Notes: generated by a model not told the origin, from the letters alone. A stretch of DNA of 64,000 nt from Lamellibrachia satsuma (GCA_033239005.1 BSQZ01000052.1:2638501-2702500); one strand, 5' to 3'; numbered from the stretch's first letter, positions 21,766 to 33,482 are shown. Program-made: numbers and translations.

Positions 21766-22525
21766 TAGTGTGATGAAGGTGGGAGTTGTACCGTAGAGTA
21801 TGTTTGATGAGAGCTAGTGTGATGAAGGTGGGAGTTGTACCGTATGTTTGATGAGAGCTAGTGTGATGAAGGTGTGCGTTGTACCGTAGGTTATGTTTGA
21901 TGAGAGCTAGTGTGATGAAGGTGTGAGTTGTACCGTAGGTTATGTTTGATGAGAGCTAGTATGATGAAGGTTGGAGTTGTACCGTAGATTATGTTTGATG
22001 AGAGCTAGTATGATGAAGGTGGAAGTTGTACCGTAGGTTATGTTTGATGAGAGCTAGTGTGATGAAGGTGTGCGTTGTACCGTAGGTTATGTTTGATGAG
22101 AGCTAGTATGATGAAGGTTGGAGTTGTACCGTAGATTATGTTTGATGAGAGCTAGTATGATGAAGGTGGAAGTTGTACCGTAGGTTATGTTTGATGAGAG
22201 CTAGTGTGATGAAGGTATGCGTTGTACCGTAGGTTATGTTTGATGAGAGCTAGTATGATGAAGGTTGGAGTTGTACCGTAGATTATGTTTGATGAGAGCT
22301 AGTATGATGAAGGTGGAAGTTGTACCGTAGGTTATGTTTGATGAGAGCTAGTGTGATGAAGGTGGAAGTTGTACCGTAGATTATGTTTGATGAGAGCTAG
22401 TATGATGAAGGTGGAAGTTGTACCGTAGGTTATGTTTGATGAGAGCTAGTATGATGAAGGTGGAAGTTGTACCGTAGGTTATGTTTGATGAGAGCTAGTG
22501 TGATGAAGGTGGGAGTTGTACCGTT
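21766..22525. repeat. 49-bp minisatellite, 16 copies, with a trimeric higher-order pattern
   Basis: The word GTTGTACC recurs at 21785, 21834, 21878, 21927, 21976, 22025, 22074, 22123, 22172, 22221, 22270, 22319, 22368, 22417, 22466 and 22515: spacing 49 bp except one 44-bp unit. The unit is ATGTTTGATGAGAGCTAGTR followed by TGATGAAGGTGGAAGTTGTA CCGTAGGTT. The variable block before GTTGTACC cycles TTGGA, GGAA, TGC over units 5-12. Confidence 0.97.
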
Positions 22526-22974
22526 TAATGCGAGATGTTGTGGTGAATGCGTATGTATGAAGATTGACGTGTTATAGCATAATGAATGTGGAATGCCTGT
22601 TATGATGGGTGTGTAAGAATATGAATGTTACATAATAGGATAGGAATGTTTGTGATGAAAGACTCAAGTAGATCGATTAATACGAGATGTCGCAATACAA
22701 GAAGATTATACAATTTCATGTAAAATGTGGTGGTGAAAGCACAAATAATAGATTGTGATGTGTATGTTTGAGATATACAGGTTAACGTCGACCGTTGAAT
22801 GACTGCGGAAAATGTCGCTTATCCTGTACAGCTCCTCACCAATCCAACTGGAATTGCTAATCGATTAGAAACTGCCTAACCTTTTTTGTTTTGATGCGTG
22901 CCGAGGTTGGATCTCCCGAGGATTTTAAAGCAATAGTAGTGTTTTATGTTGTATTGTATTGTATTATTATATCA
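22526..22974. other. Diverged flank of the 49-bp array
   Basis: GATGAATGTGG-type words resemble the array but no longer align as units; otherwise nothing recognised. Confidence 0.4.
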
Positions 22975-23345
22975 CAATACACATGGAGGTAATAGTGGTT
23001 GACGTGAGACAGACTAATATGTGTGGAGATTTTAGAGGTTGGTGTGAAATAGTGTAATATGTGTGGATGTTATATAGTTTAACGTGATACAATGTAATAC
23101 GTGTGGAGGTTTTATAGTTTGACATGAGATAATGTAATACGTGTAGAGGTTATAGAATTTGACGTGAGATAGACTAATACTTGTGGAGCTTATAGAGTGT
23201 GATGTGAGATACAGTAACACGTGTGGAAGTTGTAGAGTTTGATGTACGATAGTGTAATACGTGTGGAAGTTATTTAGTTTGGCGCGAGAGAGTGTAATAC
23301 GTGTAGAGGATATAGAGTTTGACGTGAGATAGTGTAATGCATGCA
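22975..23345. repeat. About 40-bp degenerate minisatellite, roughly nine copies
   Basis: Repeating pattern GACGTGAGATAGTGTAATAC followed by GTGTGGAGGTTATAGAGTTT, diverged between copies and unlike the neighbouring 49-bp family. Confidence 0.85.
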
Positions 23346-24744
23346 GAATGTGTAGGTAATGTAATTAATGTAGACGTTATGGAGATGTATGCGCGAGATG
23401 ATGCATTTGTGCAGTGTAATGATTGATGTCGTATGACGTGATGAATGTGGATAATTAAATTTGGTGTAAGATCTAACGGAAGTGGGCGATATTGAGTCTC
23501 ATGCCACGTTCGTACAACTAGTGATGGTCACGGCACCAAATCTGTAACCACAACGTTTTCAAATATGAAACATTCATCAATAATAATGCTCTTGTCCTTC
23601 ATTTGTAATTGTTTATGTTACTAACCTTTTGACAGTTCCGACATCGTGTCTACATCATATATCTTGTAAGATTGCGTCCATTCTTTGTGTTTTTTATTTA
23701 GTGAAACAGCCGCCTAGTTTGCGTCATGAAAGACCAGCATTTGTCATGTCTCTCCTTTGATGTAACCACTTCCACCATCGACAGGGATGCGGCATTCGCG
23801 GAAGTCGCAGGAATGAATCGTATTTCTGTTCCCAGTCTATTCGCGTCTTGGCTTCCGTTGTCAGTTGTCTTTTATCTATAACGTTATATATTATTATCCC
23901 TACGGCGGTTCGTGCGTAGTGTTCTACAATACGATTCATCAATACCTTGCCGCCGGCAACTAATTTGATTTCAGCAAAACATGCGGTTTGTGTAAGTTAA
24001 TATCTCCATTGTGGATGTGCGTGTGTCTCTTTCTCTTTGTTGAGATAGTCAGTATGCATCAACAAAACGGTGCTGCATCCACAGAAGTCGTTAGAGTGAA
24101 TGATGTGTTAATTTAAACTCTAATTTCCATCGCCAGCTGTTGATCTGAGCAGTCGTCAGTAATAATATGCTTGTCGCTGATTGATGACTTTTCGTTGTTT
24201 CTAACCTTTCAACCGCTCCGATGTCTCGTACGCATTGTACATATTGATACATGAATTATATGCAAATTTTAATCAGCCGTTGATTTGAAACATGCGCGAG
24301 TTGTGCGCGAGAATTTTTTCATTGGGGATAGCGATTGTCACGTCTCTCCGACGGCCATGCCACATCCATATGCACCAGCAAAACAGATTCGACATTCGTA
24401 GAAGTCTTGGGTAGGAGATATGTTTTTTCTGTAGTCTATTCGCAGTTGTGCTTGTGGCTACGACATCGTGGTCGGGTACTCACTGTCACCTTTCGTTGTG
24501 AATTCGCGGCTAAAGTTAATAGATTAATGTTCTTTATCGGCTAAACATCGCAGTCTCGATGGTCCGGTTATGTCGATATGCAAGGCCGCGCGCAATCACG
24601 ATCATAAATGTTTCGAGCCGCCAACCCCCGGCGGATGCCAGCCGCCGTCTTTCCTCGGGCATCTCCAAGGACCAGTCATCGATCACCGTCGACAACGTTC
24701 GACAGCCTCATTCATGTGTTCTCCTGTCGTGTTCCGTCTCATCC
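23346..24744. other. No gene seen
   Basis: Mixed sequence with two similar segments (GTCATGTCTCTCC... at about 23744 and GTCACGTCTCTCC... at about 24328), suggesting an old duplication; no coding domain. Confidence 0.4.
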
Positions 24745-25075
24745 GTCGGTGCGGTTATCGCTGGCACTGGCAATGAAAACGTCACGTACTGCATCATCCC
24801 CGGGCGCGATGACCACTGGAACAGTCGACGAAGACGTCACGTACTCATTCGTCCTCTGGCAAGATAATCACTGGAAATGGCGATGAAGACGTCACGCACT
24901 TCTCCATCCTCGGGCGAGATTATCACTGGAACTGGTGATGAAGACGTCACGAACACATTCCCATTCTTCGTCCTCGGGCGAAATGATAACTAGAACTGGC
25001 GATGAAAACGTCACGTAACCCTTCATCTTCTGGAGAGATGATCACTGGAACTGGCGATGAAGCCGCCACTGCTGA
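24745..25075. repeat. 55-bp minisatellite carrying GACGTCAC
   Basis: About five or six units of the form GATGAAGACGTCACGYACTY ... CATCCTCGGGCGAGATNATC ACTGGAACTGG. GACGTCAC occurs at 24833, 24888 and 24943 (55-bp spacing), with AACGTCAC variants near 24779 and 25007. Confidence 0.85.
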
Positions 25076-26165
25076 TGGCCTTACAATTGGCATGACAACA
25101 ACAAATGAGCAAATTTAAAGCAATAACCCTCTACTACCGTCTACTTGGCTCAGAGAACTGACGCGATCGTAACAGTGGAAAACGGAAACATTTTTGTTAT
25201 GTGGTCTCATATCGCAAATGTAACATGCGGGGAGCCTTCGTGTGTGATTATAAAATGAGGACGAAAATAAGCATCAGTAAATGCCACACAGAAAAATACT
25301 GTGTCGTTCGAGAGAGGCAGCAAATATGCATGAAAATGGTTTGAAGCTGATGCATAAAATATAATTCTAACTGATTTTTTTAACCATAAATTCATACGGT
25401 TTTCATACGTTCTCACGCCGATGACCGGCGTTATCAAATTACCTGAATTCTTGAATTCAATCGTGAACAAACTACGGCACTACCAGAAATACGCAATTGA
25501 GCCAAACTGGCACTAATTAACTAAACATTTAGACACAAAACATGAATAGTCCAAGAGTGTTAGGCAAAATTACCATGGAACCTAAAAGTTCAATACAAAA
25601 AGCTGATTTTTGCACCAAAGATCCCTGAAAGAGTCCAAGATGGCGGCAACTCGATGATTAACTATATCCCTTCTGAACCACTCTAGAGGACAAATGTTGA
25701 TGTCTATGGTAGAGGTTTCCTTCATGTTCTATCCAACTAACACCACTAAAACATTCTTGAGTCATCAGAACATGCATTTATTTCATTTTCTATTCTAATG
25801 AAGTGCGAAACCGCAGGGAAAGGTTAGATTAGAGAAAAACAGTCAGCCATATTGTTGTCGTACTTGATTGAAACATAAGCTTGAAGTCAGATATAAATTT
25901 GACATTGTTGTAACATGTCTCAGTAATCTATCGTGTATGGTCTGCTTTCCAAATGAAGCTTAACGCATTCTGAACAAGAAATAGGCTGCGCAAAAAGGCG
26001 GACAATCGGAGGTTGATATTATTGAAATGGCAGGTTTGTTGGTCTGTAACGCGATCAGGATTACTGCTTATGCAACTGATATATGTTGTGCTATAGGCAT
26101 CAGTGCGTCTCTTGTTAGCTCCTCCAGCTCCACTTAAGAGGTTCATCCAGCGTGTCATCAGCTGA
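25076..26165. other. No gene seen
   Basis: AT-rich unique sequence; open frames here show no recognisable domain. Confidence 0.4.
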
Positions 26166-26775
26166 GTGCCGCCCAAAGTCGTACATTTCTCCCCTTTACT
26201 TGCTTTGGCAGTGTTTATCCTGATTGACATACTCAGCAGTCTTGTGTTGGCTGAGAGATACAATGAGGTCGTAAAGCTGGTAAATGTGCAGATGTGGGAA
26301 CTCTTCTCCCCTGCCGGACTCCGTGGAGGCCTTGTGCAGTTTGTCTTCGACAATGTTGACGTCAACATTGCCACTGCAACAGGGCATGGAACATTTCATG
26401 CAATCGGTGGTAATAGCGGTGACAACACCTCATTTCGTGTTCCACTTTAACATTGACGTGAAGGTCAAGGCAGCCTCAGTCATTGGCAGTTACAACAAGA
26501 TTCCGTTGAAGTACTACGAAAAGCGAACCACACCGGGATTGAAATCGGTGGTGTTCAAGCCCTTTCCCTGTTCCTTAAACCTGAAGATGAGCGGCGACAA
26601 ACTGGAAACTTGCGGATGGCTGGCTTCTACCTCAGTCTCCCTTCTCACCCGTCCTGAACTGACCTCATGCAGACAGCCAACAGCACAACAGCATTGTGCC
26701 GTTCTCCTTTATAAATCGCGGTCCAACCCAGCCGGACACGATATTATCATCAAGGTGCTATGCCAAGTCTGACCA
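26166..26775 (+). pseudogene. Fragment of a repeat-encoded protein (FDNxDVN...GTFHA motif)
   Basis: The plus strand reads PPKVVHFSPLLALAVFILID, AERYNEVVKLVNVQMWE, then FDNVDVNIATATGHGTFHA; after a frameshift near 26400 it continues VKVKAASVIGSYNKIPLKYY and LKSVVFKPFP, then decays. The FDNxDxN...G.GTFHxxGG motif is one I associate with high-copy, probably mobile, protein families in marine invertebrate genomes, possibly the same broad family as the copy at 50-52 kb. The family assignment is from memory and uncertain. Start and end are approximate; no initiator or splice site is certain. Confidence 0.45.
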
Positions 26776-26811
26776 GCCACTGTACATCAGCAGGTTACAC
26801 ACAAAAACAAA

Positions 26812-26865
26812 TGTTGGACTTTCGATAGGCTTCCAAAGGCAAACTTGTTAAATCTTGTTAAATAC
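26812..26865 (+). repeat. CR1-like 3' terminal stub
   Basis: GGACTTTCGATAGGCTTCCA followed by AACTTGTTAAATCTTGTTAA, matching the 3' UTR and tandem terminal repeat of the copies at 6.7, 34.4 and 35.2 kb. Confidence 0.7.
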
Positions 26866-28364
26866 CCGACACAGAATGTAAATACCGAACAAATATCAAC
26901 CATCTGATGAATTTCGGATATCTTCGTTCTGTGTTGGTAACACGTGAGGCATATTCGAGCGTCGAAAGGCAATGGCATGGCGTGCCGTCTGGACGCCGAG
27001 AAACTGTGGAGAAACGATACTGAATGACGCCACACGCATACGGAGTTCTTCAAAACAGCACGTCTCTCCGCTCCCCGCTTGCATGATGTGCGAGACATTA
27101 TTTGTCTTTGTCGTGTTTCCGCCGAGATCAGACCAACCACGCTTCCAAGCAGCGACCCCTTCTTCGGTGTCACGCGTCCCACTTCTGCCACCATTTTTAT
27201 TATGGTTGTAACAGTAAGCATTGCCACGTGTGATAAACTAAGCGAATATTTCATGTAGCATATGTTCACTCCTGCGGTTCAGATGTCATTATTCTAGAAC
27301 AGCTTAAACTAGATATCAAACCACTCTCGGTATATCATACAACAGCATCATGCGTATTCACGGTGAATGAATTTTCCACAAATAGCTCTGTGATTTTACG
27401 GCGATATTCCTGGCATTTCCTCTGCCTTCTATGCGCGCTGTCAGATTCATTATTATTCCCCGTTTCGAGTCAATCAAATATTTCCGCATCTGCACAGGAA
27501 TACAGCGTAATGGATGTGTGGAAATCGTGACTAATTACTTTGTCTATGGAACGTGTTCCGTCGTGTTGGCTACGTCTGGCTTTCTTGAATTTACGAGCAG
27601 CCGGGTTTACGAGGAAAGTCGCACTACATAGCATATGTATGAATTAGTCTGTGTATACTCCCGACAAATATGAGTTACTGATGAAGCGTGTCACGTTTCA
27701 CATCGCCTCCACTGTTTATTTTCCGTTAGCGACAATGCTAATGCTTTTCAATATCGAATGCACATTTACATTTTTCATTCTATTTTACTCGTGCATCTGT
27801 TGTCCACCAGTCAGCATACATTTAGATCTGCACAAGGCAATTTTATGTGTACACACGTTTAAATCTAGGTTATGTGCAACACGAGGTGCTTGCCTTAAAT
27901 AATCACGGCACATATAACATCCACTAATCGCGTTTGTTCAGAAGAAAAACACACACGCACCTGATACCCCTCAACTTCAATCCAGCCCAGTGATTGATTT
28001 TGAAATGCTGTGCTTTCAGCGTAATAGCCAGTACGTTGATACACGAACGGTCAGCTACGTCTCGTTAGATGTCGTCAGTTCAAAATAAACTCTGATGCCG
28101 AATAGTAACAGTGAGGGATTAATTAAATTGACTTCATTAATGCAAACGTGCTCTTAAAAAACGGGCCCGTATAACACGCAGTCGACGTTTGATTTGGGGC
28201 TCGTTAGTGTGGTAACGACATGTGAATGACGTAGGCTGCGTCCTGTTACTGCGCTGCCGAGGAGAATTGTGCGCCGACGGAACCTGCCCTTGACTGCACT
28301 GACGCTGGTCAGGTTTTCTAGCAAAACTATCCATCCCCGGACGGGATAACTTGGTTGTTCGTAT
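26866..28364. other. No gene seen
   Basis: Mixed sequence with no recognised domain, tRNA or tandem array. Confidence 0.4.
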
Positions 28365-28395
28365 AGTTATCGTGACAGTCACTGTCACGATAACT
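28365..28395. repeat. Near-perfect palindrome, 15-bp arms
   Basis: AGTTATCGTGACAGT, one central C, then its exact reverse complement. The sequence to its left resembles 30215-30260 without the palindrome. Confidence 0.95.
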
Positions 28396-28600
28396 GTATT
28401 TACAAACGTTTTCATTAATATCCATATATGCTTTTTTACTTGTTGCTGCCAGTCAATATCTGATTACTTCTGGGAATCCAGCTCTCAAGATTGCTCTATT
28501 TACAAAGGTTTGCATTAATATCCATATATGCTTTTTTACTTGTTTCTGCCAGTCAATATCTTGATTTCTTGTGGGAATCCAACTCTCAAGATTGCGACGT
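28396..28600. repeat. Tandem duplication of about 100 bp
   Basis: TATTTACAAANGTTTNCATT ... GCCAGTCAATATC ... CTCAAGATTGC occurs twice in direct tandem (about 28395-28494 and 28496-28598). Confidence 0.9.
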
Positions 28601-28881
28601 AATAGTGGCAGTTATAGTAACGTCTACCGACGCCTAGCCCTTGTGTTACGTAACTTGGGACAATCGAAGGAACGACGCAAGACGTTGCGAACAATTGTAC
28701 GTAATTGTTCGCATATCGTTGCGGACGACTATACGTAATAACTACACATGGTAATTGTAGTTATTACGATTGTTCGTAGAAAGGGTGATAGTGGTGCGAA
28801 TTTCGAAAAAATAAATAAAACTATGCCGACCCGTCGGTGGGGTCGTAGATGAACTCCTGAAAGTGTGTCGCCCAGTAGCAT

Positions 28882-28973
28882 AACATACATACATACATGC
28901 ATACATGCATACATGCATACATCCATACATGCATACATGCATACATGCATACATACATACATACATACATACA

Positions 28974-29005
<32 letters not shown>

Positions 29006-29058
29006 CACATACATACATACATACATACATACACACATACATGCAAACATACATACTC
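28882..29058. repeat. (ATAC)n / (ATGC)n microsatellite
   Basis: About 40 tetramers, interrupted once by ACACAT. Open in all frames on both strands; the Met/Tyr/Val/Cys and His/Thr frames are artefacts. Confidence 0.97.
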
Positions 29059-29114
29059 ACGGTGGATTGTAATAAGATATGTTGTAAAACTGGGTAGCAC
29101 TTAAATCGATTTAT

Positions 29115-29545
29115 CGCTGGGGGGCGGCTCGACCGCCGCCTTTGTACCTAGTTATATCGTCGTCGTCTAGTACTCACGGGAGGGCGGCACGACTGCTGCC
29201 TTTGTACCTAGTTATATCGTCGTCTAGTACTCAAGGGAGGGCGGCACGACTGCTGCCTTTGTACCTAGTTATATCGTCGTCGTCTAGTACTCACGGGAGG
29301 GCGGCACGACTGCTGCCTTTGTACCTAGTTATATCGTCGTCTAGTACTCACGGGAGGGCGGCACGACTGCTGCCTTTGTACCTAGTTATATCGTCGTCGT
29401 CTAGTACTCACTGGAGGGCGGCATGACCGCCGCCTTTGTATCTAGTTATATCGTCGTCGTCTAGTACACACGGGCGGTGGCACGACCGCCGCCTTTGTAT
29501 CTAGCTATATCGCCATCGTCTAGTACTCACGGGGGGCAGCACGGA
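29115..29545. repeat. 57/60-bp minisatellite, about seven to eight copies
   Basis: Unit: GGAGGGCGGCACGACTGCTG CCTTTGTACCTAGTTATATC followed by GTCGTCGTC or GTCGTC, then TAGTACTCACG. Successive units alternate between two and three GTC, giving 57- and 60-bp lengths; the right-hand units are more diverged. Confidence 0.95.
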
Positions 29546-30359
29546 TGACGATGCGTGTTCCAACATAAAGTGAATTCAAGCGAGTGTTCTTGGTGATAAA
29601 TTGCGTTGATTATTATACAAATCAGACACTACCCCCCCTAAGAGAATCGCCGACCAGGTCCGTTATTCCGGTGACTGACTGACAAATTACATCGATTTTT
29701 CACAAATCAAATCATATTTCGTCACCGAGGAACGCCGACCGAATCAGTTATATTAGTGATATTCGCGATTGCTTCTCATGGCCCAAGGCACCAGATCAAC
29801 CATATAAACAAGGAGTCGCAGACCGTACATGCTGTATGTAGCAATCAGTGCTGTTAGGTCACTGTCATACGTTCCTCGCCTTTCCGTTAGCTAATTAATC
29901 TTCCCATTCTCCAGAACGCTCTGAAGAATATGTCCCTGCTGCATATCGATAAAGACGTATAAAGTAGCATTTATCGGCCCATGTTCAATTTCTTCAAAAT
30001 TTCATCATGCGCGGTATTTCTATGCATGCATGATATAATTTATATACTTATATAAATATATACATGCACACACGCACGCGCACGCGCACGCGCACGCACG
30101 CACATATATGCCCGCGTGCGTGTACGCGTCGTTGCGATGACGTTATTGTTACTTAATCAGACAATCTTGTCACGTGGGTTGCGATTGTGAAATTACGTAA
30201 ACTAGCAAAAATGCCCGTCCCCAGGTTGGGATAATTTGGTAGTTCATATATGACAGTCATGATAGCAATGTTTACCAAATAGATGATCGCTTTTATGAAT
30301 ATGGCTAGAAAACAATTAATATACTACGTACCCTCAATTGGTTCACGTAGCGAACATTT
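29546..30359. other. No gene seen; (ACGC)n at 30066-30105
   Basis: Mixed sequence with a CA/CG alternating run near 30066-30105 and a segment (30215-30260) similar to 28320-28400. Confidence 0.45.
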
Positions 30360-31415
30360 TATTTAATAATACTAATAATAATAATAATAATTAACTTCTA
30401 CGACGCCTATATCCTCAGGAACCTGAGCTCAGAGGCGCAACAAAACAGAATCATTAAGCATAATCGTGAACAGGGACGCGCAAAAGTCATTATCAGAACG
30501 AGTGACAACCGAAGATTTTTTTAGTTTTTATTCGGAAGATAACTATAGTTTGATATGTTTTCAAAGTGATGAGGAATTCATTCCAGACCCTAGGCGCAGC
30601 GACAAAGAAAGCATGTTTGCCCAAGTTAACTTTTGTTTTAGGCACAATAAGTTGTGAAATTGAGATCTCAGCTGCCTAGGGATATTTGAAAGATGTCGGA
30701 GACTAGCCAAGTTGTTGTGCGGATAGAGCACGATATGTAAGAGTGGACAGCTTAAACTTAATTCGATAAGTAACAGGAAGCCAGTATAACTGTTTAGGTA
30801 GTGGTAGTGGTGGTGAAAACCGAGGCGCCTTGAGAACCACACGTGCCAGACAATTTTGTACTCGTTGGAGTCTCTTTTAGCAATGTTATCTAGTAGTGAA
30901 TTACAATAGTCAAGGCGGCTACTAATGAATGCCGTTGATATTGTTTTAGCAGTAGATATAGATATATGACGCCGAATTCGACGGAGATCACGTATATGAT
31001 AGACACAGGATTTGCATACTTGAGAAATATGCTGGCAGCATCTGATGGGAATGTATCACTGCTAAGCAGTTTAACTGGAAAATGGCTGATGACCCTAATT
31101 CGTTGTTGCTTAATGCCAATGGTAATAAGATCTGTTTTTTTTCTGGATTAAGTTTTAGCTTACTTGATTCCATCCAAAACAAGATGTCAGTAAGACAATC
31201 ACTTAAAGTCGAAACAGATTCTTGTGCATTTGATTGTGAAAGTGATATGTAAACCTGTGTGTCATCAGCATACAGGTGATGACTGAGATTATGATTAGTA
31301 ATGACTTGACTGAGAGACGTAGTATATAAGCTAAATAGAACAGGGCCATGGGCGGATCCTTGCTGCACTCCGAATGGAAGGTGTTATGGGCAAGATAATG
31401 TGCCATAATTTACCA
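30360..31415 (-). pseudogene. L2/CR1-type LINE, 5'-truncated, YADD retained
   Basis: On the minus strand this starts inside reverse transcriptase at GVQQGS(A)HGPVLFSLY, continues VITNHNLSHHLYADDTQVYI (palm motif YADD, aspartates present), then WMESSKLKLNPEKKQ. After frameshifts come the thumb and C-terminal region, with blocks resembling LARVVLKAPRFSPPLPL, YWLPVTYRI and AAPRVWNE. The minus-strand 3' end is an imperfect (TTA)n run (30362-30394), as in L2-like elements that end in short microsatellites. Endonuclease and fingers are absent. Several stops are present. A 126-codon frame (31368-30988) spans the palm. Confidence 0.88.
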
Positions 31416-31589
31416 TAAAAACCACTAAGAACCCTTGATGTACGGGGTATTTCGAAAAAATAAAGGCGTTACGTTTTATTCATGGGGTCGTAGATTAATC
31501 TCTGAACGTTTGGCACCAAGGTGCAAGCCGTCTAGGAGGAAAACGTGAACATAACCACATATATACATCCGCTAGCTCGATTATAGTTA

Positions 31590-32289
31590 GATAAATCACG
31601 CATTGCCTCGTGTAGCTCAGATTTAAGTAACGTAAATACGCGTGGAAAGAATATAAGAGAGAATTTAATTCGCTGTTAAGAAAATTCAAGATAAACTTTC
31701 AAAAAGAACTGAGGAGTCTTAAAAATAAAGATCATAAAGCTTATTGGAATTTAATTACAGGGTATTCAGCTAAAGATAAAAATGAGCTTCAAAATGTCAA
31801 TTTGCAATCTTTAGTTGACTACTTAAAAAATTAATTGCAATGATGTAACTGATAATGAAGTTTATGCACACATTGATGCTTTAATTAGTTCAGCTAATAA
31901 TGACTTCGTAAATGCTGCATTTACTGATGAAGAAGTATTAAAAGCTACACACAGTTTAAAAAAGCAAGGCATGAAGTTCTGATCTAATAATTAATTAATT
32001 TCTTCTAAAATGTCATTTGTATTTATAACATTGTTCAATTTGGTTTTAGAATCAGGTTTTATTCCTAAATCATTGACATGTGGATTTATTAAACCAAATA
32101 AAGGTTGTGTTGCAAATGCAAATAATTACAGATGATTAACCATCATCAATTGTCTTGGCAAATTATTTGCAGCTGTACTAAATAGCAGGTTAAAAGAGTA
32201 TTTAGCATGAACATGATAGGAGAAGAACACACCGGATTTGGGAAAGTTTATTTAACTTTGGATCATATATTTGTTTTTAAAGGCTTAAT

Positions 32290-32333
<44 letters not shown>

Positions 32334-33190
32334 TTATCAAAAAGTAAAAACCTTTACTGCTCTTTTACTGATTACAGTAAAGCTTTTGATACTATAAATA
32401 TACATGCTTTGTAAAGTAAACTCATAAACCATAATATTAATGGTAGAGTGTTAAATGTAATATACAACATGTATACTAAGGCCAAGTCTTTTATTAATAT
32501 CAATGATAGTTGTATGTCTGACTTCTTTGAAAAGATTCAAAGTTATCAGTGATAATGTACAAATTATTTTTTTTAAATGTCTAAATATTTTATATGAAAG
32601 TGGTCTTTCTAACATTCGGCACTTTCTTAATGTCAATCACAAATGGCTAAATAATTGTCTTAAAATCAGACTTCATGGCGAATATATTCAAACATGACTA
32701 TCAAATGTATCGTGAAATACTATAAAAATTTAAAGAAGTATTCGAGTTTGAACCATACTTGATAGTGTTACTGGGGAGATTAAGGATTATGTTTACTCAA
32801 CTTCGGCTACGTAACACAAAGTTGCCTATTGAATCTGGAAGATGGTTCAATATTGATAGAAATGAAAGATATTTTACTTTGTGTAATAGAAATGAGATTG
32901 GGGATGAATTTCATTTATTTTTTCAATGTGACATCTTAACAGAACAAAGAAATATATTTCTGCTTAGATAGTTTATTAATCACGCTAATACTTTCAAGTT
33001 CTCTGTGTTACTTAACATTAAAAGTTAAGTGAACTAATAAGAATTTGTAAATTGATAAAAATCATAATTGGTAAGTTTAACTAGCATTGACTGTTCTTAT
33101 TGTTTTTACCTGTGGCATGTACGCTGGGTATCGTATATTTGTCTCATACACCATAGTGTATGAGATAGAAAAAAGAATAAATCTTGACTT
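31590..33190 (+). pseudogene. LINE reverse transcriptase, decayed, with AT microsatellite and deletion
   Basis: Plus-strand frames give the endonuclease-RT linker (NFQKELRSLKNKDHKAYWNL), FTDEEVLKATHSLKKQGMKF, LESGFIPKSLTCGFIKPNKG, NCLGKLFAAVLNSRLKEYL, then LYCSFTDYSKAFDTI (RT3, first catalytic Asp) and NGRVLNVIYNMYTKAKSF. The following xxRQGxxLSP/YADD palm segment is missing. The C-terminus is recognisable at 32780-32970: LRNTKLPIESGRWFNIDRNE, NEIGDEFHLFFQCDIL. A (TA)n run at 32288-32332 splits the RT, and many stops occur. The 3' end is an A-rich stretch near 33165-33190. The motif set fits an invertebrate LINE with a C-terminal zinc-knuckle-like CNxxxIGDExHxxFxC block. Confidence 0.85.
32288..32332. 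repeat. (TA)n microsatellite
   Basis: Pure TA run inside the LINE at 31.6-33.2 kb. Confidence 0.95.
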
Positions 33191-33271
33191 GATTTTAGAA
33201 ATTAGTAGAAAGAGGCGCCATCACCATAATCGAAGACGGGAAGGCGCGCGAATACACGTATCAGAGATACG

Positions 33272-33275
33272 AAAA
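33272..33275 (-). terminator. Pol III T-run terminator of tRNA-Asp
   Basis: Four T on the tRNA strand, about 7 nt after the mature 3' end; minimal length for Pol III termination. Confidence 0.6.
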
Positions 33276-33282
33276 TGTACGC

Positions 33283-33354
33283 CTCCTCGTCGGGGAATTG
33301 AACCCCGGTCTCCCGCGTGACAGGCGGGGATACTCACCACTATACTAACGGGGA
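33283..33354 (-). tRNA. tRNA-Asp (anticodon GTC)
   Basis: The minus-strand 72-nt sequence begins TCCCCGTTAGTATAGTGGT and folds as a cloverleaf. The D arm contains the A box TTAGTATAGTGG, the anticodon loop is CTGTCAC with GTC, and the T arm is GGGG-TTCAATT-CCCC, which holds the B box GGTTCAATTCC. The acceptor stem pairs 7 positions except C4 with A69. The discriminator base is G, as usual for tRNA-Asp. No intron. A TTTT run (plus-strand AAAA at 33272-33275) lies about 7 nt past the 3' end, a plausible Pol III terminator. It lies just downstream of a LINE 3' end. It delivers aspartate at GAC/GAU codons; the acceptor mismatch leaves open a diverged copy. Confidence 0.93.
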
Positions 33355-33482
33355 CTGGCACAAGAATTTTGATCGTGGTGCTGCGCATTGTTCGTTGGTT
33401 CAGATTACATTCACTGCTCAGTCCTACAAGAGAGACTAGACGATTTTGCTCATTTAACCACCTAAGACTTTTTGGCTATGCC

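Noticed and set aside
28729..29104. Met/Tyr/Val/Cys and His/Thr/Tyr repeat proteins
   Set aside because: Translations of the (ATAC)n microsatellite in several frames.
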